The notes: generated by a model not told the origin, from the letters alone. Positions 31,378 through 40,867 are shown, counted from the first letter of the stretch. The stretch is 64,000 nucleotides of DNA from Lactobacillus huangpiensis (GCF_019972815.1 NZ_BPPA01000006.1:124001-188000); one strand, 5' to 3'. A program made the numbers and translations.

Positions 31378-31386
31378 AATAAGCCC

Positions 31387-31920
31387 TTATTTCAAGGATC
31401 TTTGATATTTTCGTAACTTTTTTAAAGCCCATTCATAATGACTGCAAGTATTTGCAATGAAGTAAGTACCTAATGCATTATTACCAGTCCAAGGAAAAAC
31501 ATTTTTTTGAAAGAGTTGCTCTTCCGTATAGGTATCAAGCAAAGCCATGGTTTGCTTATGACTAGTCGCTAGCATTTTTTCTGCTTCTGCAAGTGGCGTA
31601 GATTGGTGCTTTTGCCAAAATTCTTGATTCATTTCACCATAATTACGCCAATTATACCCTTCAGGCAAAAATTCTTTGTCTTCACCGGATTGATTGCTTT
31701 TAACCCACTCTAGCAACAATTTTTGCCATTCATATAAGTGAATCAAAACATCACGTACATTATTATCTCTCTTCCAATGGGCTTCTTTTAATTTACTCGT
31801 ATCAAAATTGAAACTGCCAGTGCGAGCATCCTCTGGCAACTTAGCGATTAAATCAACTATCTTCTGGTATGACGAATTACTTGCATCAACTAATTCTTGC
31901 TTGGTTTTAGGACGTGGCAT
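31387..31920 (-). CDS. ClbS/DfsB family four-helix-bundle protein
   Basis: A 177-residue DinB-like four-helix protein of the ClbS/DfsB (DUF1706) family. Typical stretches are MPRPKTKQELVDAS, NVRDVLIHLYEWQKLLLEW, LPEGYNWRNYGEMN and the C-terminal CSHYEWALKKLRKY. E. coli ClbS is a cyclopropane hydrolase that protects against colibactin; most relatives have no known substrate. It is monocistronic, between the MarR/UvrA-like operon and the peptide transporter. A protective role is only a family-based guess. Confidence 0.85.
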   Translation of the reverse strand: MPRPKTKQELVDASNSSYQKIVDLIAKLPEDARTGSFNFDTSKLKEAHWKRDNNVRDVLIHLYEWQKLLLEWVKSNQSGEDKEFLPEGYNWRNYGEMNQEFWQKHQSTPLAEAEKMLATSHKQTMALLDTYTEEQLFQKNVFPWTGNNALGTYFIANTCSHYEWALKKLRKYQRSLK

Positions 31921-31982
31921 CTATTTTTCCTTTTCTTGATAATATTAAAAATTTATTTATCAATATTTTATCATAAGGAGTT

Positions 31983-32885
31983 TTACTTAGTCCACGACCC
32001 ATCGTCTATTGCATAGTGACCATTGCCTAAATCTGCCATTTCTTTATTTTCATATTGTTGTCTAAATGCATGATAATTTGATAACTTTTTATTTTGTTCT
32101 GCTATTGGATTAGTAGTGGGGATAGCAGTTAACAAACTTTTTGTATAAGGATGCACAGGATCGTCAAAAATTGCTTCTGTTGGCCCAATCTCGACAATAT
32201 GTCCCAAATGAATTACTCCTATATGACTTGAAATATGTTTGACCATTGCCAAGTCATGGGCAATAAAGAGCATGGCACTGCCACTTTCTCTTTGTATTCT
32301 TTGAAGAAGATTAACAACTTGAGCTTGTACTGAAACATCTAGAGCAGAAATAGCTTCATCTGCAATAATAAGTCTGGGATGCATGATAACTACTCTGGCA
32401 ATACCAACTCTTTGTCTTTGTCCACCTGAAAGTTCTTGCGGGTAGCGGTTAACAAATGATGAGTCAAGGCCCACTACTTTTAACATTTCAATAACTTTTT
32501 GCAGTTTTTCATCCTTAGATAATTTAGGATAATGAATATCAAGACCCAGCTTGACTATGTCACCAACTTTTTTACGAGGATTTAGTGAAGACATAGGATC
32601 TTGAAAAATCATCTGCATGTCTTTACGCAACTTAGCAGTCTGCTTTTTACTTAGTTGACCTGCTATTTGTTCACCTTCAAAAATTACTTCACCTGCAGTA
32701 GGCCAATAAAGACGAATAATAGAGCGTCCAATAGTGGTCTTTCCACTTCCTGACTCACCTACCAGACCAAAAGTTTCACCATTAGCAATATTAAAGGAAA
32801 CATCATCTACCGCTTTAACTACTTTTTTATTTGCAACTGGAAAATATTGCTTTAAATGATGAACTTCAAGGATATTTTTAGTCAT
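31983..32885 (-). CDS. oppF: Oligopeptide ABC transporter, ATPase OppF
   Basis: Second ATPase of an Opp/Dpp-type importer, 300 residues. Walker A is GESGSGKTT, signature ELSGGQRQR, Walker [15 protein letters not shown], and the family C-terminal [12 protein letters not shown] is present. It is the last gene of the operon, 3 bp after oppD. Together with OppB, OppC, OppD and the lipoprotein OppA, it completes a full importer. The operon starts with deglycase and kinase genes, so the cargo may be a glycated peptide rather than a plain one. Confidence 0.92.
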   Translation of the reverse strand: MTKNILEVHHLKQYFPVANKKVVKAVDDVSFNIANGETFGLVGESGSGKTTIGRSIIRLYWPTAGEVIFEGEQIAGQLSKKQTAKLRKDMQMIFQDPMSSLNPRKKVGDIVKLGLDIHYPKLSKDEKLQKVIEMLKVVGLDSSFVNRYPQELSGGQRQRVGIARVVIMHPRLIIADEAISALDVSVQAQVVNLLQRIQRESGSAMLFIAHDLAMVKHISSHIGVIHLGHIVEIGPTEAIFDDPVHPYTKSLLTAIPTTNPIAEQNKKLSNYHAFRQQYENKEMADLGNGHYAIDDGSWTK

Positions 32886-32888
32886 TGC

Positions 32889-33953
32889 TTATGATGCCCC
32901 CTTCATTTTTAAAATTCTCTTTTGCAAAACTGCTGGAATTGGTACTTTGGGAGCTCTTTTATCTAAGAGCCAAGTTGCAGCATAATGGTGGTCATTAATT
33001 TTAAACATTGGCGGTTGTTTTTTAAAATCAATGTTTAAGGCATACTTATTTCTGGGAGCAAAAGCATCTCCAACAATCGGTTGTGTTAAGTCTGGAATCG
33101 TTCCGGCAATAGTCGGTAATTCGTCAACCTTCTCATTGATATCAGGTACTGATTCAAGCAGACCCCAAGTATATGGGTGACGAGGTTCAAAAAAGATATC
33201 TTGGCTCGTTCCAGTCTCAACTATTTTTCCAGCATACATGACGTTCACATATGTTGCAATATTGGCAACCACCCCTAAATTATGGGTGATAAAAATAACA
33301 GATAATTTCCTGCTCTTTTGTATATCTTTAATCAGGTTCAAAATTTTAGCCTGAATAGTAACATCCAAACCCGTAGTTGGTTCATCACAGATCAGTAAAC
33401 TGGGATTCCCGGCCAACGCAATGGCGATAACAATTCTCTGTCTCATTCCCCCAGAAAGTTGATGTGGATATTGGTTCTGAACAACCTTCATGTTTTGAAT
33501 GCCAACGGTTTCAATTAAATTAAGCACCCGTTCGTTGATTTGATCCTTGTTCATCTCAGGATGAGAAGCCTTTACTGCCTCAGCGATTTGCTTATTAATT
33601 TTCATGGTTGGATCGAGAGAAGTCATTGGGTCTTGAAAAACCATTGCTATTTCTTTGCCCTTAATATGATTTTGCATAATCTTAGGACTAATTTTTAATA
33701 AATTAACTGTTTGTGGACCATTTTCAGTCTGGTAAGTGAAATTGATCTCACCGGATTTAATTATTTGATTGGCTTCTTTTTCGCCCATGATTGGCTTTAC
33801 ACTAGCTGACTTGCCACAACCGGATTCACCAACTAAAGCAACTGTTTCACCCTTTTTTACCTGATAACTTATTCCTCTGACAGCTTGCACTTCTCCGTGA
33901 TCGGTATGATAGGCTACTTGTAAATTTTTTATTTCTAAAACTGTTTCGGTCAT
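32889..33953 (-). CDS. oppD: Oligopeptide ABC transporter, ATPase OppD
   Basis: First ATPase of the Opp-type importer, 354 residues, with Walker A GESGCGKSAS, signature QLSGGMRQR, Walker B LLICDEPTTGLDV and the HPYTWGLLESVP segment before the C-terminal extension that in relatives binds an iron-sulfur cluster or peptides. No cysteine cluster is obvious at the C-terminus here. Gaps of 8 bp and 3 bp link it to oppC and oppF. Confidence 0.92.
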   Translation of the reverse strand: MTETVLEIKNLQVAYHTDHGEVQAVRGISYQVKKGETVALVGESGCGKSASVKPIMGEKEANQIIKSGEINFTYQTENGPQTVNLLKISPKIMQNHIKGKEIAMVFQDPMTSLDPTMKINKQIAEAVKASHPEMNKDQINERVLNLIETVGIQNMKVVQNQYPHQLSGGMRQRIVIAIALAGNPSLLICDEPTTGLDVTIQAKILNLIKDIQKSRKLSVIFITHNLGVVANIATYVNVMYAGKIVETGTSQDIFFEPRHPYTWGLLESVPDINEKVDELPTIAGTIPDLTQPIVGDAFAPRNKYALNIDFKKQPPMFKINDHHYAATWLLDKRAPKVPIPAVLQKRILKMKGAS

Positions 33954-33961
33954 AATTTTAC

Positions 33962-34870
33962 CTAACTTCCTTCAATAGCATCCCGTAAGCCATCCGCAAT
34001 AATATTAAAACTCAGCATAATTAGTGCTAAAAACAATACGGGGAAAATGACCATGTATGGATAAACGATAGCCTGGGTATAACCATCATTAATCATTGTT
34101 CCTAATGAAGCTAATGGTGCCGGAACACCTAAACCGATAAAGGCTAAGAATGCTTCCAAAAAAATTGCGTTCGGAATAGATAACATAAATGTGGTAATTA
34201 TTTGTCCTAATGTATTAGGCAAAATTTGAGAGAAAATAATTTTAATATCAGATTCTCCCATTGTCTTTGCTGATAAAACATACTCGCTGGTTTTTAGTTC
34301 CAACACCTGTGCTCGAACTATTCTACTCATATTAATCCAGCCGACAATCATCATCGCAGTAATTATGCTTACTAGACCTGGCTTCATGACCAGAACAAGC
34401 AAAGTCACAATAATGATCATAGGAATAGTACTAAGAATTTCTGTTATTCTTTGCATGAATAAATCAATTTTGCCACCAAAATATCCTGAAATCAGGCCAT
34501 AACTAGTACCAATAACCAGATCAATTGCCATAGCCACTAGAGCAACCCTTAGTGAAACTGAAGTACCAGCAGCAACTCTTACAAAAATATCTCTGCCTAA
34601 GTTATCTGTTCCAAACCAATGACCATTAACTCCAGGAGCTAAATTAGACTGGTTAGGATATGGTGTAGTGGGTGAGTATTGACTAAGGTAAGGCGCCAGA
34701 ATGGCTATTAAAGCAATAATAATTAAAACAACTGCGCTAATCACCGCACCTTTATTTCTTAAAAAGCGATGCCAAACCAACTGCCCATATGAATAAGATT
34801 TACCGGAATAATGGTCAACTGTTTCAGATTTATGGGCAAATTCAAAATCATTATTTTCTATATTAGTCAT
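33962..34870 (-). CDS. oppC: Oligopeptide ABC transporter, permease OppC
   Basis: A 302-residue permease with a long cytoplasmic N-terminus and about six membrane helices. The GTDNLGRDIFVR motif after the first periplasmic loop is diagnostic for OppC/DppC, and the ATPase-contact EAA-like loop reads SAKTMGESDIKIIFSQILPN. It pairs with OppB to form the channel. Confidence 0.92.
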   Translation of the reverse strand: MTNIENNDFEFAHKSETVDHYSGKSYSYGQLVWHRFLRNKGAVISAVVLIIIALIAILAPYLSQYSPTTPYPNQSNLAPGVNGHWFGTDNLGRDIFVRVAAGTSVSLRVALVAMAIDLVIGTSYGLISGYFGGKIDLFMQRITEILSTIPMIIIVTLLVLVMKPGLVSIITAMMIVGWINMSRIVRAQVLELKTSEYVLSAKTMGESDIKIIFSQILPNTLGQIITTFMLSIPNAIFLEAFLAFIGLGVPAPLASLGTMINDGYTQAIVYPYMVIFPVLFLALIMLSFNIIADGLRDAIEGS

Positions 34871-34872
34871 AA

Positions 34873-35805
34873 TTATTTGCCCTCATCTAATCTAATACGC
34901 GGATCTATTAACCCATAAAGAATATCAACTATTAACATAATACTAATAAAAAACACTGCATAAAAGAACGTTATGCCTAAGACTACATTGTAGTCATTAG
35001 CTTGTATAGCACTGATATACAATGTTCCCAAGCCTGGAATAGCAAAAGCTTTTTCAATTACCATACTCCCGGCAATTAGGTCAATCATCAGTGGTGCTAA
35101 TACTGTAATAACTGAAATTAAAGTGTTTCTGATAACATGGTGTCCGATCAACTGGAACTTTTTAATTCCTTTTGAATCCGCTAAACGATAATAATCAGAA
35201 TTCATAATATCAATCATGTCATTTCTAACATATCGCTCAATACTTGCCATAGTAAAAGTACTCAATGCTATTGTAGGCAGAATACTTGATACAAATGGTT
35301 GTGTTGGTTGGTATGTTCCTGGAAAGACCATTAGTTTATAAGAAAATATGATTGACACGATCAATGCTACTACAAAGTTAGGAAGACTTATTCCCAAAAC
35401 AGAAATGCCAGTCATTAAGTTATCCCAAATTGTACCTTTTTTGATTGCTGCCAAAATTCCCATCAGAAAGCCTAAAACTGAACCTAGTACAGTAGCCTGT
35501 AAACCTATCTGGAGTGAAATGGTAAAATGCTGCAAAATCATTGTAGTAACCGGCGTATTAACTTGAACGGTATACGAAACACCGAAGTCACCAGACAACA
35601 TATTTTTCAAGTAATTAAGAAACTGCAGTGGCACTGGACCGTCTAAACCATATTTATGATAAAGTGCCGCTACTTGAGCATGTGACATTTTTTCATCATT
35701 AAATGGAGAACCAGGCATTGCCTTTTCCATAATAAAAAGAATCAAAGTAATCAAAAATAATGTAATCACTGCGATTAATATTCTTTTTAAGACATACTTT
35801 TTCAA
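34873..35805 (-). CDS. oppB: Oligopeptide ABC transporter, permease OppB
   Basis: A 310-residue permease with six membrane helices. The N-terminus MKKYVLKRILIAVITLF, the LDGPVPLQFLNYL segment and the coupling loop YRLADSKGIKKFQLIGHHVI are typical of OppB/DppB. It follows oppA after a 77-bp gap that contains a stable hairpin, an arrangement that often sets lower expression of the membrane parts relative to the binding protein. Confidence 0.92.
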   Translation of the reverse strand: MKKYVLKRILIAVITLFLITLILFIMEKAMPGSPFNDEKMSHAQVAALYHKYGLDGPVPLQFLNYLKNMLSGDFGVSYTVQVNTPVTTMILQHFTISLQIGLQATVLGSVLGFLMGILAAIKKGTIWDNLMTGISVLGISLPNFVVALIVSIIFSYKLMVFPGTYQPTQPFVSSILPTIALSTFTMASIERYVRNDMIDIMNSDYYRLADSKGIKKFQLIGHHVIRNTLISVITVLAPLMIDLIAGSMVIEKAFAIPGLGTLYISAIQANDYNVVLGITFFYAVFFISIMLIVDILYGLIDPRIRLDEGK

Positions 35806-35839
35806 TTTTTTCCCTCCAATCTTCCTAAATAAGCAAACA

Positions 35840-35862
35840 GAGCTGAGATTGTATCCCAGCCC
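35840..35862 (-). terminator. Intercistronic hairpin between oppA and oppB
   Basis: On the minus-strand transcript a 10-bp stem with two G-U pairs (GGGCUGGGAU against AUCUCAGCUC) encloses a 3-nt loop. No T-run follows, so it looks like a message-stabilising or partial-termination element that favours oppA. Confidence 0.6.
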
Positions 35863-35882
35863 TATTAATACTTTTAATGAAA

Positions 35883-37502
35883 TTATTTAATTGAAGCATA
35901 TTTGAAGAAGAACGATACGCCGGCTATATGCATTGGCAGTCCTTTAATATTTGCTCTTTGCAAAACTGGTGCACCAATCTGATAAAGCGGTGGGCAAGAA
36001 GCACTGTTAATTAGGATATTATTTGCTTTAAGAAGCAATTTGTATCTCTTAGCTTGATCAGTAGTTTGGTCAGATTGGGCCATTAACTTATCAAATTCTG
36101 AATTTTTCCAGCGACCATAATTACTATCATTCTCAGATTGATACATACTTAAAATTGCTGTTGGATCTGCATAATCAGGTCCCCAGCGTGTCAGTGTGAC
36201 ATCATAAGTTGCTTTTGACATCTTATCATTCCTAGTCTTCTTTGCTACTTGTTGCAGTGTTACTTTCATTCCTGGAAGATTTTTCTCCACCTGTGCCTTA
36301 ACATAAGCTGCTACATTGGCATAAGAAGGATCACTGTCATCATAAAGCAGGGTAAATGAACGCAGGTTAGTTGCTTTTTTGGCCTTATTCCAATACTTTT
36401 TAGCTTGAGCTGGTGAGTATTCTGACAAATTAGTGGTTGATTCATCCGCAAAATCTTTGCCATTTGTAGGATTTTTAACCAAATTTTTCATAACCATTGA
36501 ATGAGAAGGAATTGAACCATCCTTCAGAATATGAGTAGTAATTTCTTTACGGTTAATACTGGAAGATATAGCTTTACGAAGGTCAGCATTATCTAGTCCA
36601 GGCTTTTTCAAATTAAACATGAGATATTGAGTAAAGTTACCAACATCATTCTTAAAATTCTTATCTTTCCGATACTTAGAAACAAGCTGACCACTTAAGT
36701 GAACATAGTCTGCACTGCCATTTTCGAATGCAATAGCTGCCTTTTCCGGGTCCGTAATAATATCAAGCTTAACATTCTTAATTTTGACATTCTTGGCATC
36801 CCAATATTTAGGATTTTTAACTAACTGGATAGTGTTATCACCTAATTTCCAATCCTTGATTTGGTAAGGACCAGAGTAAATTAAATGATTTGAATCTTGT
36901 GCAAATTTCTTTCCTACTTTTTCAAAATATTTTTGGTTAACAGGAGCAAAATCACTGAATGCCAGCAATTTGTTCATATAAGGTACAACATGATCAAGTT
37001 GAACAACTAAAGTTTTAGGACCTGTGGCCTTAACACCCAATGACTTGACTGGCTTCTTTCCAGCTACAATGTCATTAGCATTTTTAATTCCAGCCGCACC
37101 TGGCTGGAAATTAAATGCTGAGGCTATCTTAGGATCTGACAGCCGACGCCAGGCAAAAACAAAATCATTAGCCGTAACTGGATCACCATTTGACCATTTA
37201 GCATTTTCACGAATTGTATAGGTCTTGGTTAGTCCATGATTGCTCGTTTTAACTTTAGAAGCCAAAGCTAATTGAGGTTTATCATGGTCATCAATGGTAT
37301 AAAGCCCTTCTGTAGTGTTAGCAACAACAGTTACAGAGGTGTTTTGATACGCTAATATTGGGTCAAGAGAATCCACCGTAGTATTTTGAACAACAGTAAT
37401 TTTATCTTGATTTTTTGTACCAGAACTAGAATTTTTCTGGCATCCTGTTATCAACAAGCCTACACATGCAATTGCAGTTGCAAACAATGCACTTTTTTTC
37501 AT
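35883..37502 (-). CDS. oppA: Extracellular substrate-binding lipoprotein, OppA family (SBP_bac_5)
   Basis: The 539-residue receptor of the Opp-type importer. It has a lipoprotein signal with lipobox LITGC and a family 5 binding fold: NTTEGLYTID, ENAKWSNGDPVTANDFVFAW (a family hallmark) and LTRWGPDYADPTAI. The start at 37502 gives a compact signal peptide; a GTG three codons earlier is less likely. It lies 15 bp after the FrlD-like kinase gene, in the same operon. Ligand specificity cannot be read from sequence, but operon context points to glycated peptides or amino acids. Confidence 0.9.
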   Translation of the reverse strand: MKKSALFATAIACVGLLITGCQKNSSSGTKNQDKITVVQNTTVDSLDPILAYQNTSVTVVANTTEGLYTIDDHDKPQLALASKVKTSNHGLTKTYTIRENAKWSNGDPVTANDFVFAWRRLSDPKIASAFNFQPGAAGIKNANDIVAGKKPVKSLGVKATGPKTLVVQLDHVVPYMNKLLAFSDFAPVNQKYFEKVGKKFAQDSNHLIYSGPYQIKDWKLGDNTIQLVKNPKYWDAKNVKIKNVKLDIITDPEKAAIAFENGSADYVHLSGQLVSKYRKDKNFKNDVGNFTQYLMFNLKKPGLDNADLRKAISSSINRKEITTHILKDGSIPSHSMVMKNLVKNPTNGKDFADESTTNLSEYSPAQAKKYWNKAKKATNLRSFTLLYDDSDPSYANVAAYVKAQVEKNLPGMKVTLQQVAKKTRNDKMSKATYDVTLTRWGPDYADPTAILSMYQSENDSNYGRWKNSEFDKLMAQSDQTTDQAKRYKLLLKANNILINSASCPPLYQIGAPVLQRANIKGLPMHIAGVSFFFKYASIK

Positions 37503-37517
37503 AAATATCACTCTTTT

Positions 37518-38333
37518 CTAAAAGGATTTCTGATGACCAAAGCCACCAGATAGTTGGCAAGTAGCTGCAGCATTTTTACTAGCTGCTAAAGCAGCTTCTT
37601 GCAGATTGTTTTTATTTAAGTAAGAAACTAGAAAACCAGCAATAAAGCTGTCACCTGCGCCCATAGTGTCAACGACTTTTACTTTTTGTGGTTTTTGATA
37701 ATAGGATTTCTGTGAAGTTAACAAGAATGCAGAATTTGCACCTCTTGTGATGACTATGACTTCCGGTCCCAAAGTTAAATATTTTTTAGCAAATTCTTCC
37801 ACTTGTTCATCAGACATCTCTGAACCTGAAAAGAAAGCATAATCTACAAACGGTAAAACACGTTTAAAGTAACCTTCATTGCGAGAATCTGAAAAATCAA
37901 ATGATACTTTGGTAATATGATGTAATTCATCAAGATAATTTTCAATTCCCGAATCAATTCCAATATGAACAACATCAAACTTTTTTATTTCCGCAAAATC
38001 TGTTGGGGTAAGCCTTAAGGATAACAAATGCATTACTGAATTTTTAGGACCAGGGGCAAAAGTTCTATCACCTTCATCTGTGAGAATAACTCGAGGCTGT
38101 GCTGTGGGGGCATAGACCTTACGACAATTAATAAGTTCTACATTTTCTTCTGTTAAAGATTTTTTAATATGCTGTGCTCGATCGTCATCTCCAAACATTC
38201 CTAGATAAGCTGAAACATCAGCTCCAGCTTTTTTGGCATCAACTGCTACATTGACACAATTTCCGCCTGGAAAAAATATCTTTTGCTTGATGTATGTATC
38301 AGCTACATTGTCACCAACTGCAATTATTTTCAT
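37518..38333 (-). CDS. frlD: PfkB-family kinase, fructoselysine 6-kinase (FrlD)-like
   Basis: A 271-residue ribokinase-fold kinase. It matches E. coli FrlD, recalled from memory, at several points: the GDNVADTY start, GGNCVNVAV, GMFGDDD, SFDFSD and the catalytic DTMGAGDSFIAGFL (base Asp in GAGD). FrlD phosphorylates fructoselysine at O-6, the first step of Amadori-product breakdown. It follows an FrlB-like SIS gene by 14 bp and precedes oppA by 15 bp. The exact Amadori compound is inferred; a related glycated substrate is possible. Confidence 0.78.
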   Translation of the reverse strand: MKIIAVGDNVADTYIKQKIFFPGGNCVNVAVDAKKAGADVSAYLGMFGDDDRAQHIKKSLTEENVELINCRKVYAPTAQPRVILTDEGDRTFAPGPKNSVMHLLSLRLTPTDFAEIKKFDVVHIGIDSGIENYLDELHHITKVSFDFSDSRNEGYFKRVLPFVDYAFFSGSEMSDEQVEEFAKKYLTLGPEVIVITRGANSAFLLTSQKSYYQKPQKVKVVDTMGAGDSFIAGFLVSYLNKNNLQEAALAASKNAAATCQLSGGFGHQKSF

Positions 38334-38347
38334 GATTTACAGCCTTT

Positions 38348-39325
38348 TTAATAATCCAGATGTCCCATATAACGACGGACATCTAGTGAGTGTCCTCTTT
38401 CATAAGCAAATCCTTCGGCTAATTGACGGAAAGCAACTCCTGAAAGAATCTGAGAATAGTATTCTTTAAAGTCGTCATCTACTTCATGCATATCAAAGTC
38501 AGCGTCGTCAATCACGTAAACTTTTTGACTATGCTTTTTAGCAAAATCGATTACACGTTGATCCATTTTTCTTGTTACGCCTAATCCTTTGCAAATGATA
38601 AAGGGCACATCAAAATCTGTTACTTCGAATGGACCATGGAAATACTCGGCAGAATTGATGTAACCACTATGAATCCATTGCATTTCTTGAAGCCAGCATG
38701 CTGAGAATGAATATGTTTCTCCAGTATTAATACCTGATCCTAAAGCATAAATTAATTTTTCGCGTTTTAATTCACTGGTCCATTTCTTTGCAGTTTCTCC
38801 AAATTGCTTTCTTACCCTGTCAGCCATAGTTTCTAAACTATCCAAAGCTTTCAGGCCTTTTTCAAATTTGTTATCACCAGTTATGGACTTCAATAAACTA
38901 AATATGAAACCATATAAAACTCCATTATTTAAATCAGAAGCATCGGTACCTTTGCCCCAACTGTAGTGCAAAGTGAAATCGGAATTCTTTTCTAAGTCAG
39001 AACCTGCTGTATAGGTAATACCTACTGTTAGAGCACCTTTACTTTTGGCAAAATTAACTGCCTCATTTGTTTCCGGTGTACTACCTGAATGTGAACAAGA
39101 AACTACTAAACTATGGTTTCCCAAATCATGAGGATTACGTGTTGTAAATTCCCGTGCTGGTAAAATTGTGGCTGGAATATCACATTCGCGGTTGAAAATA
39201 TATTCAGCTGGTTGCATAAAAGCCATCGATCCTCCACAAGCTACAAAATAGACATGATTAATGCCATCAATCTTTTCTGCAGCGGCAAGAGCATTCTTAA
39301 TTTCTTGTTGATATTCTTTTTTCAT
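38348..39325 (-). CDS. frlB: SIS-domain deglycase, fructoselysine-6-phosphate deglycase (FrlB)-like
   Basis: A 325-residue protein with two sugar-isomerase domains and no glutaminase domain. FrlB splits fructoselysine-6-phosphate to glucose-6-phosphate and lysine. Shared features with E. coli FrlB are YFVACGGS, EYFHGPFEV with VPFIICKG, and the C-terminal DVRRYMGHLDY. The ATG at 39325 is chosen for its GAGAGG site; an in-frame ATG at 39343 is possible. It is the first gene of the operon frlB-frlD-oppABCDF. It could act on a related Amadori phosphate. Confidence 0.78.
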   Translation of the reverse strand: MKKEYQQEIKNALAAAEKIDGINHVYFVACGGSMAFMQPAEYIFNRECDIPATILPAREFTTRNPHDLGNHSLVVSCSHSGSTPETNEAVNFAKSKGALTVGITYTAGSDLEKNSDFTLHYSWGKGTDASDLNNGVLYGFIFSLLKSITGDNKFEKGLKALDSLETMADRVRKQFGETAKKWTSELKREKLIYALGSGINTGETYSFSACWLQEMQWIHSGYINSAEYFHGPFEVTDFDVPFIICKGLGVTRKMDQRVIDFAKKHSQKVYVIDDADFDMHEVDDDFKEYYSQILSGVAFRQLAEGFAYERGHSLDVRRYMGHLDY

Positions 39326-39346
39326 TTTTAACCTCTCAATCATTCT

Positions 39347-39396
39347 TGTTATATGATGTTATATTATAAGATAATAGCTAATTTTTAATATGTCAA
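39347..39396 (-). promoter_or_regulatory. Promoter region of the frl-opp operon with direct repeats
   Basis: A perfect TTGACA (39396-39391) is followed at 17 bp by TATCTT (39373-39368), or at 22 bp by TATAAT. Between this and the start codon lie two copies of TGTTATAT (39347-39354 and 39357-39364, plus strand) with a 10-bp period, on one face of the helix: a candidate regulator site. Confidence 0.45.
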
Positions 39397-39501
39397 GCAT
39401 TTTTCTTAAAATTATTTAATAAAAATAATTGACTAGTAAAATCAAATAAAAAAGTTTGTGAAATGGTATGAACCAATGGCCTGTGTATCAGAGCAAACAA
39501 A

Positions 39502-39534
39502 AAAAGCAATTCACAAACTCGTGAATTGCTTTTT
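39502..39534 (-). terminator. Terminator of the amino-acid ABC transporter operon
   Basis: A 13-bp stem (AAAAGCAATTCAC and complement) with a 6-nt loop and T-rich flank, 26 bp after the last permease stop. It separates this operon from frl-opp. Confidence 0.88.
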
Positions 39535-39559
39535 AATAATTACTAATCAAATTCTTATT

Positions 39560-40213
39560 TTAAGACAAATGCCTGCCTATTGCACTGCCGATAATTGACA
39601 ATGTAAAGCACACAGCAAAATACAAAACAGCTAAAGCAGCAAACATCGGCAAAATGTAGTTTGCATTTTGACCATAAATAACTTGTGCGTGCTGCATCAT
39701 TTCCGGAACAACTATGATTGTTGCCAAAGATGTGTCCTTAATTAGAGAAACAAACTGACTAATAATTGTTGGAATCATGTTTTTATAAGCTTGAGGCAAA
39801 ACAACATGCCATAAAGCCTGAACAAACGACATGCCAGTTGATCTTGCACCCTCCATCTGACCGATAGAAACGGATTGAATACCTGAACGCACAATTTCAG
39901 CAATCATACAGGATTCGAATACTGTCATGGCAATAATCGCTGCGGGTATGGTTTCCGGCCTTAAACCAAAGTTTGGTAGCCCAAAATAAGTAAAGAAGAT
40001 AATCAGCAGCAGGGGAATATTACGAATAATATCAATAATGAAACCTACAACAGCTGAAACATACTTAATTTTAGAATATCTAATTATTCCTAAAATCGAG
40101 CCAATAATAAAACTTAAAATGACCGAAATTACGGAAATGTAAATAGTTACCCAGAGGCCCATTAACAAAAAGCGTACATTAAGCCATGAAAAGGCGTTAA
40201 CCCAATTTTGCAT
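39560..40213 (-). CDS. Polar amino-acid ABC transporter permease
   Basis: A 217-residue HisM/GlnP-type permease with five membrane helices and the conserved RNIPLLLIIFF and coupling-loop EGARSTGMSFVQALWHVVLPQ segments. It is the last gene of a four-gene importer operon and pairs with the upstream permease; the two share the GARSTGM loop, showing common origin. Confidence 0.9.
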   Translation of the reverse strand: MQNWVNAFSWLNVRFLLMGLWVTIYISVISVILSFIIGSILGIIRYSKIKYVSAVVGFIIDIIRNIPLLLIIFFTYFGLPNFGLRPETIPAAIIAMTVFESCMIAEIVRSGIQSVSIGQMEGARSTGMSFVQALWHVVLPQAYKNMIPTIISQFVSLIKDTSLATIIVVPEMMQHAQVIYGQNANYILPMFAALAVLYFAVCFTLSIIGSAIGRHLS

Positions 40214-40228
40214 TTTCTAGTACCTCCT

Positions 40229-40867
40229 TTAACCTAATTTCTTTTCCAGGTGTCGCATATAATAACTAATCGGCAATGTAACGATCAAATATAGAACACC
40301 TACAACCAAATAACTGTTAATAGTGTCAAAAGTTGCTGAAGCAATTGAATTTGCTTGATACATTAAATCAAATCCTGCCACAAAGGCTAGAACTGAAGAG
40401 TTTTTGACCAAGTTAACAAACTGGTTGCCTAAAGGTGGTATTACTATCTTGAATGCTTGAGGCAAAATTATATAACGCATTGCCTGCCAGTAGGTCATAC
40501 CAGTTGATCTTGCACCTTCCATTTGACCGCCAGAAACAGATTGAATTCCTGAACGAATTGTCTCGGCAATAAAAGCAGAAGTATATAAGGTTAACCCGAT
40601 TGTACCAGCAGTAAAACCGTTTATTTTGACAACGTAAATCGGAATTACCAGATAGAAAAACATAGTGATTACAAGCAAAGGAATGTTACGCATTATTTCC
40701 ACATAAGCATGTCCAATTACACGCATTACTTTACTTGGAACAACTTCCATAATTGCAAATATCGTTCCAATTATTAAACTGAAAAATAAAGCAATTACAC
40801 TAGATAGTATTGTCCAGCCCAAGCCAACAAACAGCTGGCTGCTGAATTTTGAAAAAATATTAATCAT
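40229..40867 (-). CDS. Polar amino-acid ABC transporter permease
   Basis: A 212-residue permease of the same family, with RNIPLLVITMFFYL and EGARSTGMTYWQAMRYIILPQ. Its start overlaps the stop of the binding-protein gene by 4 bp, so translation is coupled. The two permeases would form a heterodimeric channel. Confidence 0.9.
   Translation of the reverse strand: MINIFSKFSSQLFVGLGWTILSSVIALFFSLIIGTIFAIMEVVPSKVMRVIGHAYVEIMRNIPLLVITMFFYLVIPIYVVKINGFTAGTIGLTLYTSAFIAETIRSGIQSVSGGQMEGARSTGMTYWQAMRYIILPQAFKIVIPPLGNQFVNLVKNSSVLAFVAGFDLMYQANSIASATFDTINSYLVVGVLYLIVTLPISYYMRHLEKKLG

Noticed and set aside
38348-39325. GlmS (glucosamine-6-phosphate synthase) for the SIS protein
   Set aside because: There is no N-terminal glutaminase domain, and the linked FrlD-like kinase fits a deglycase better.
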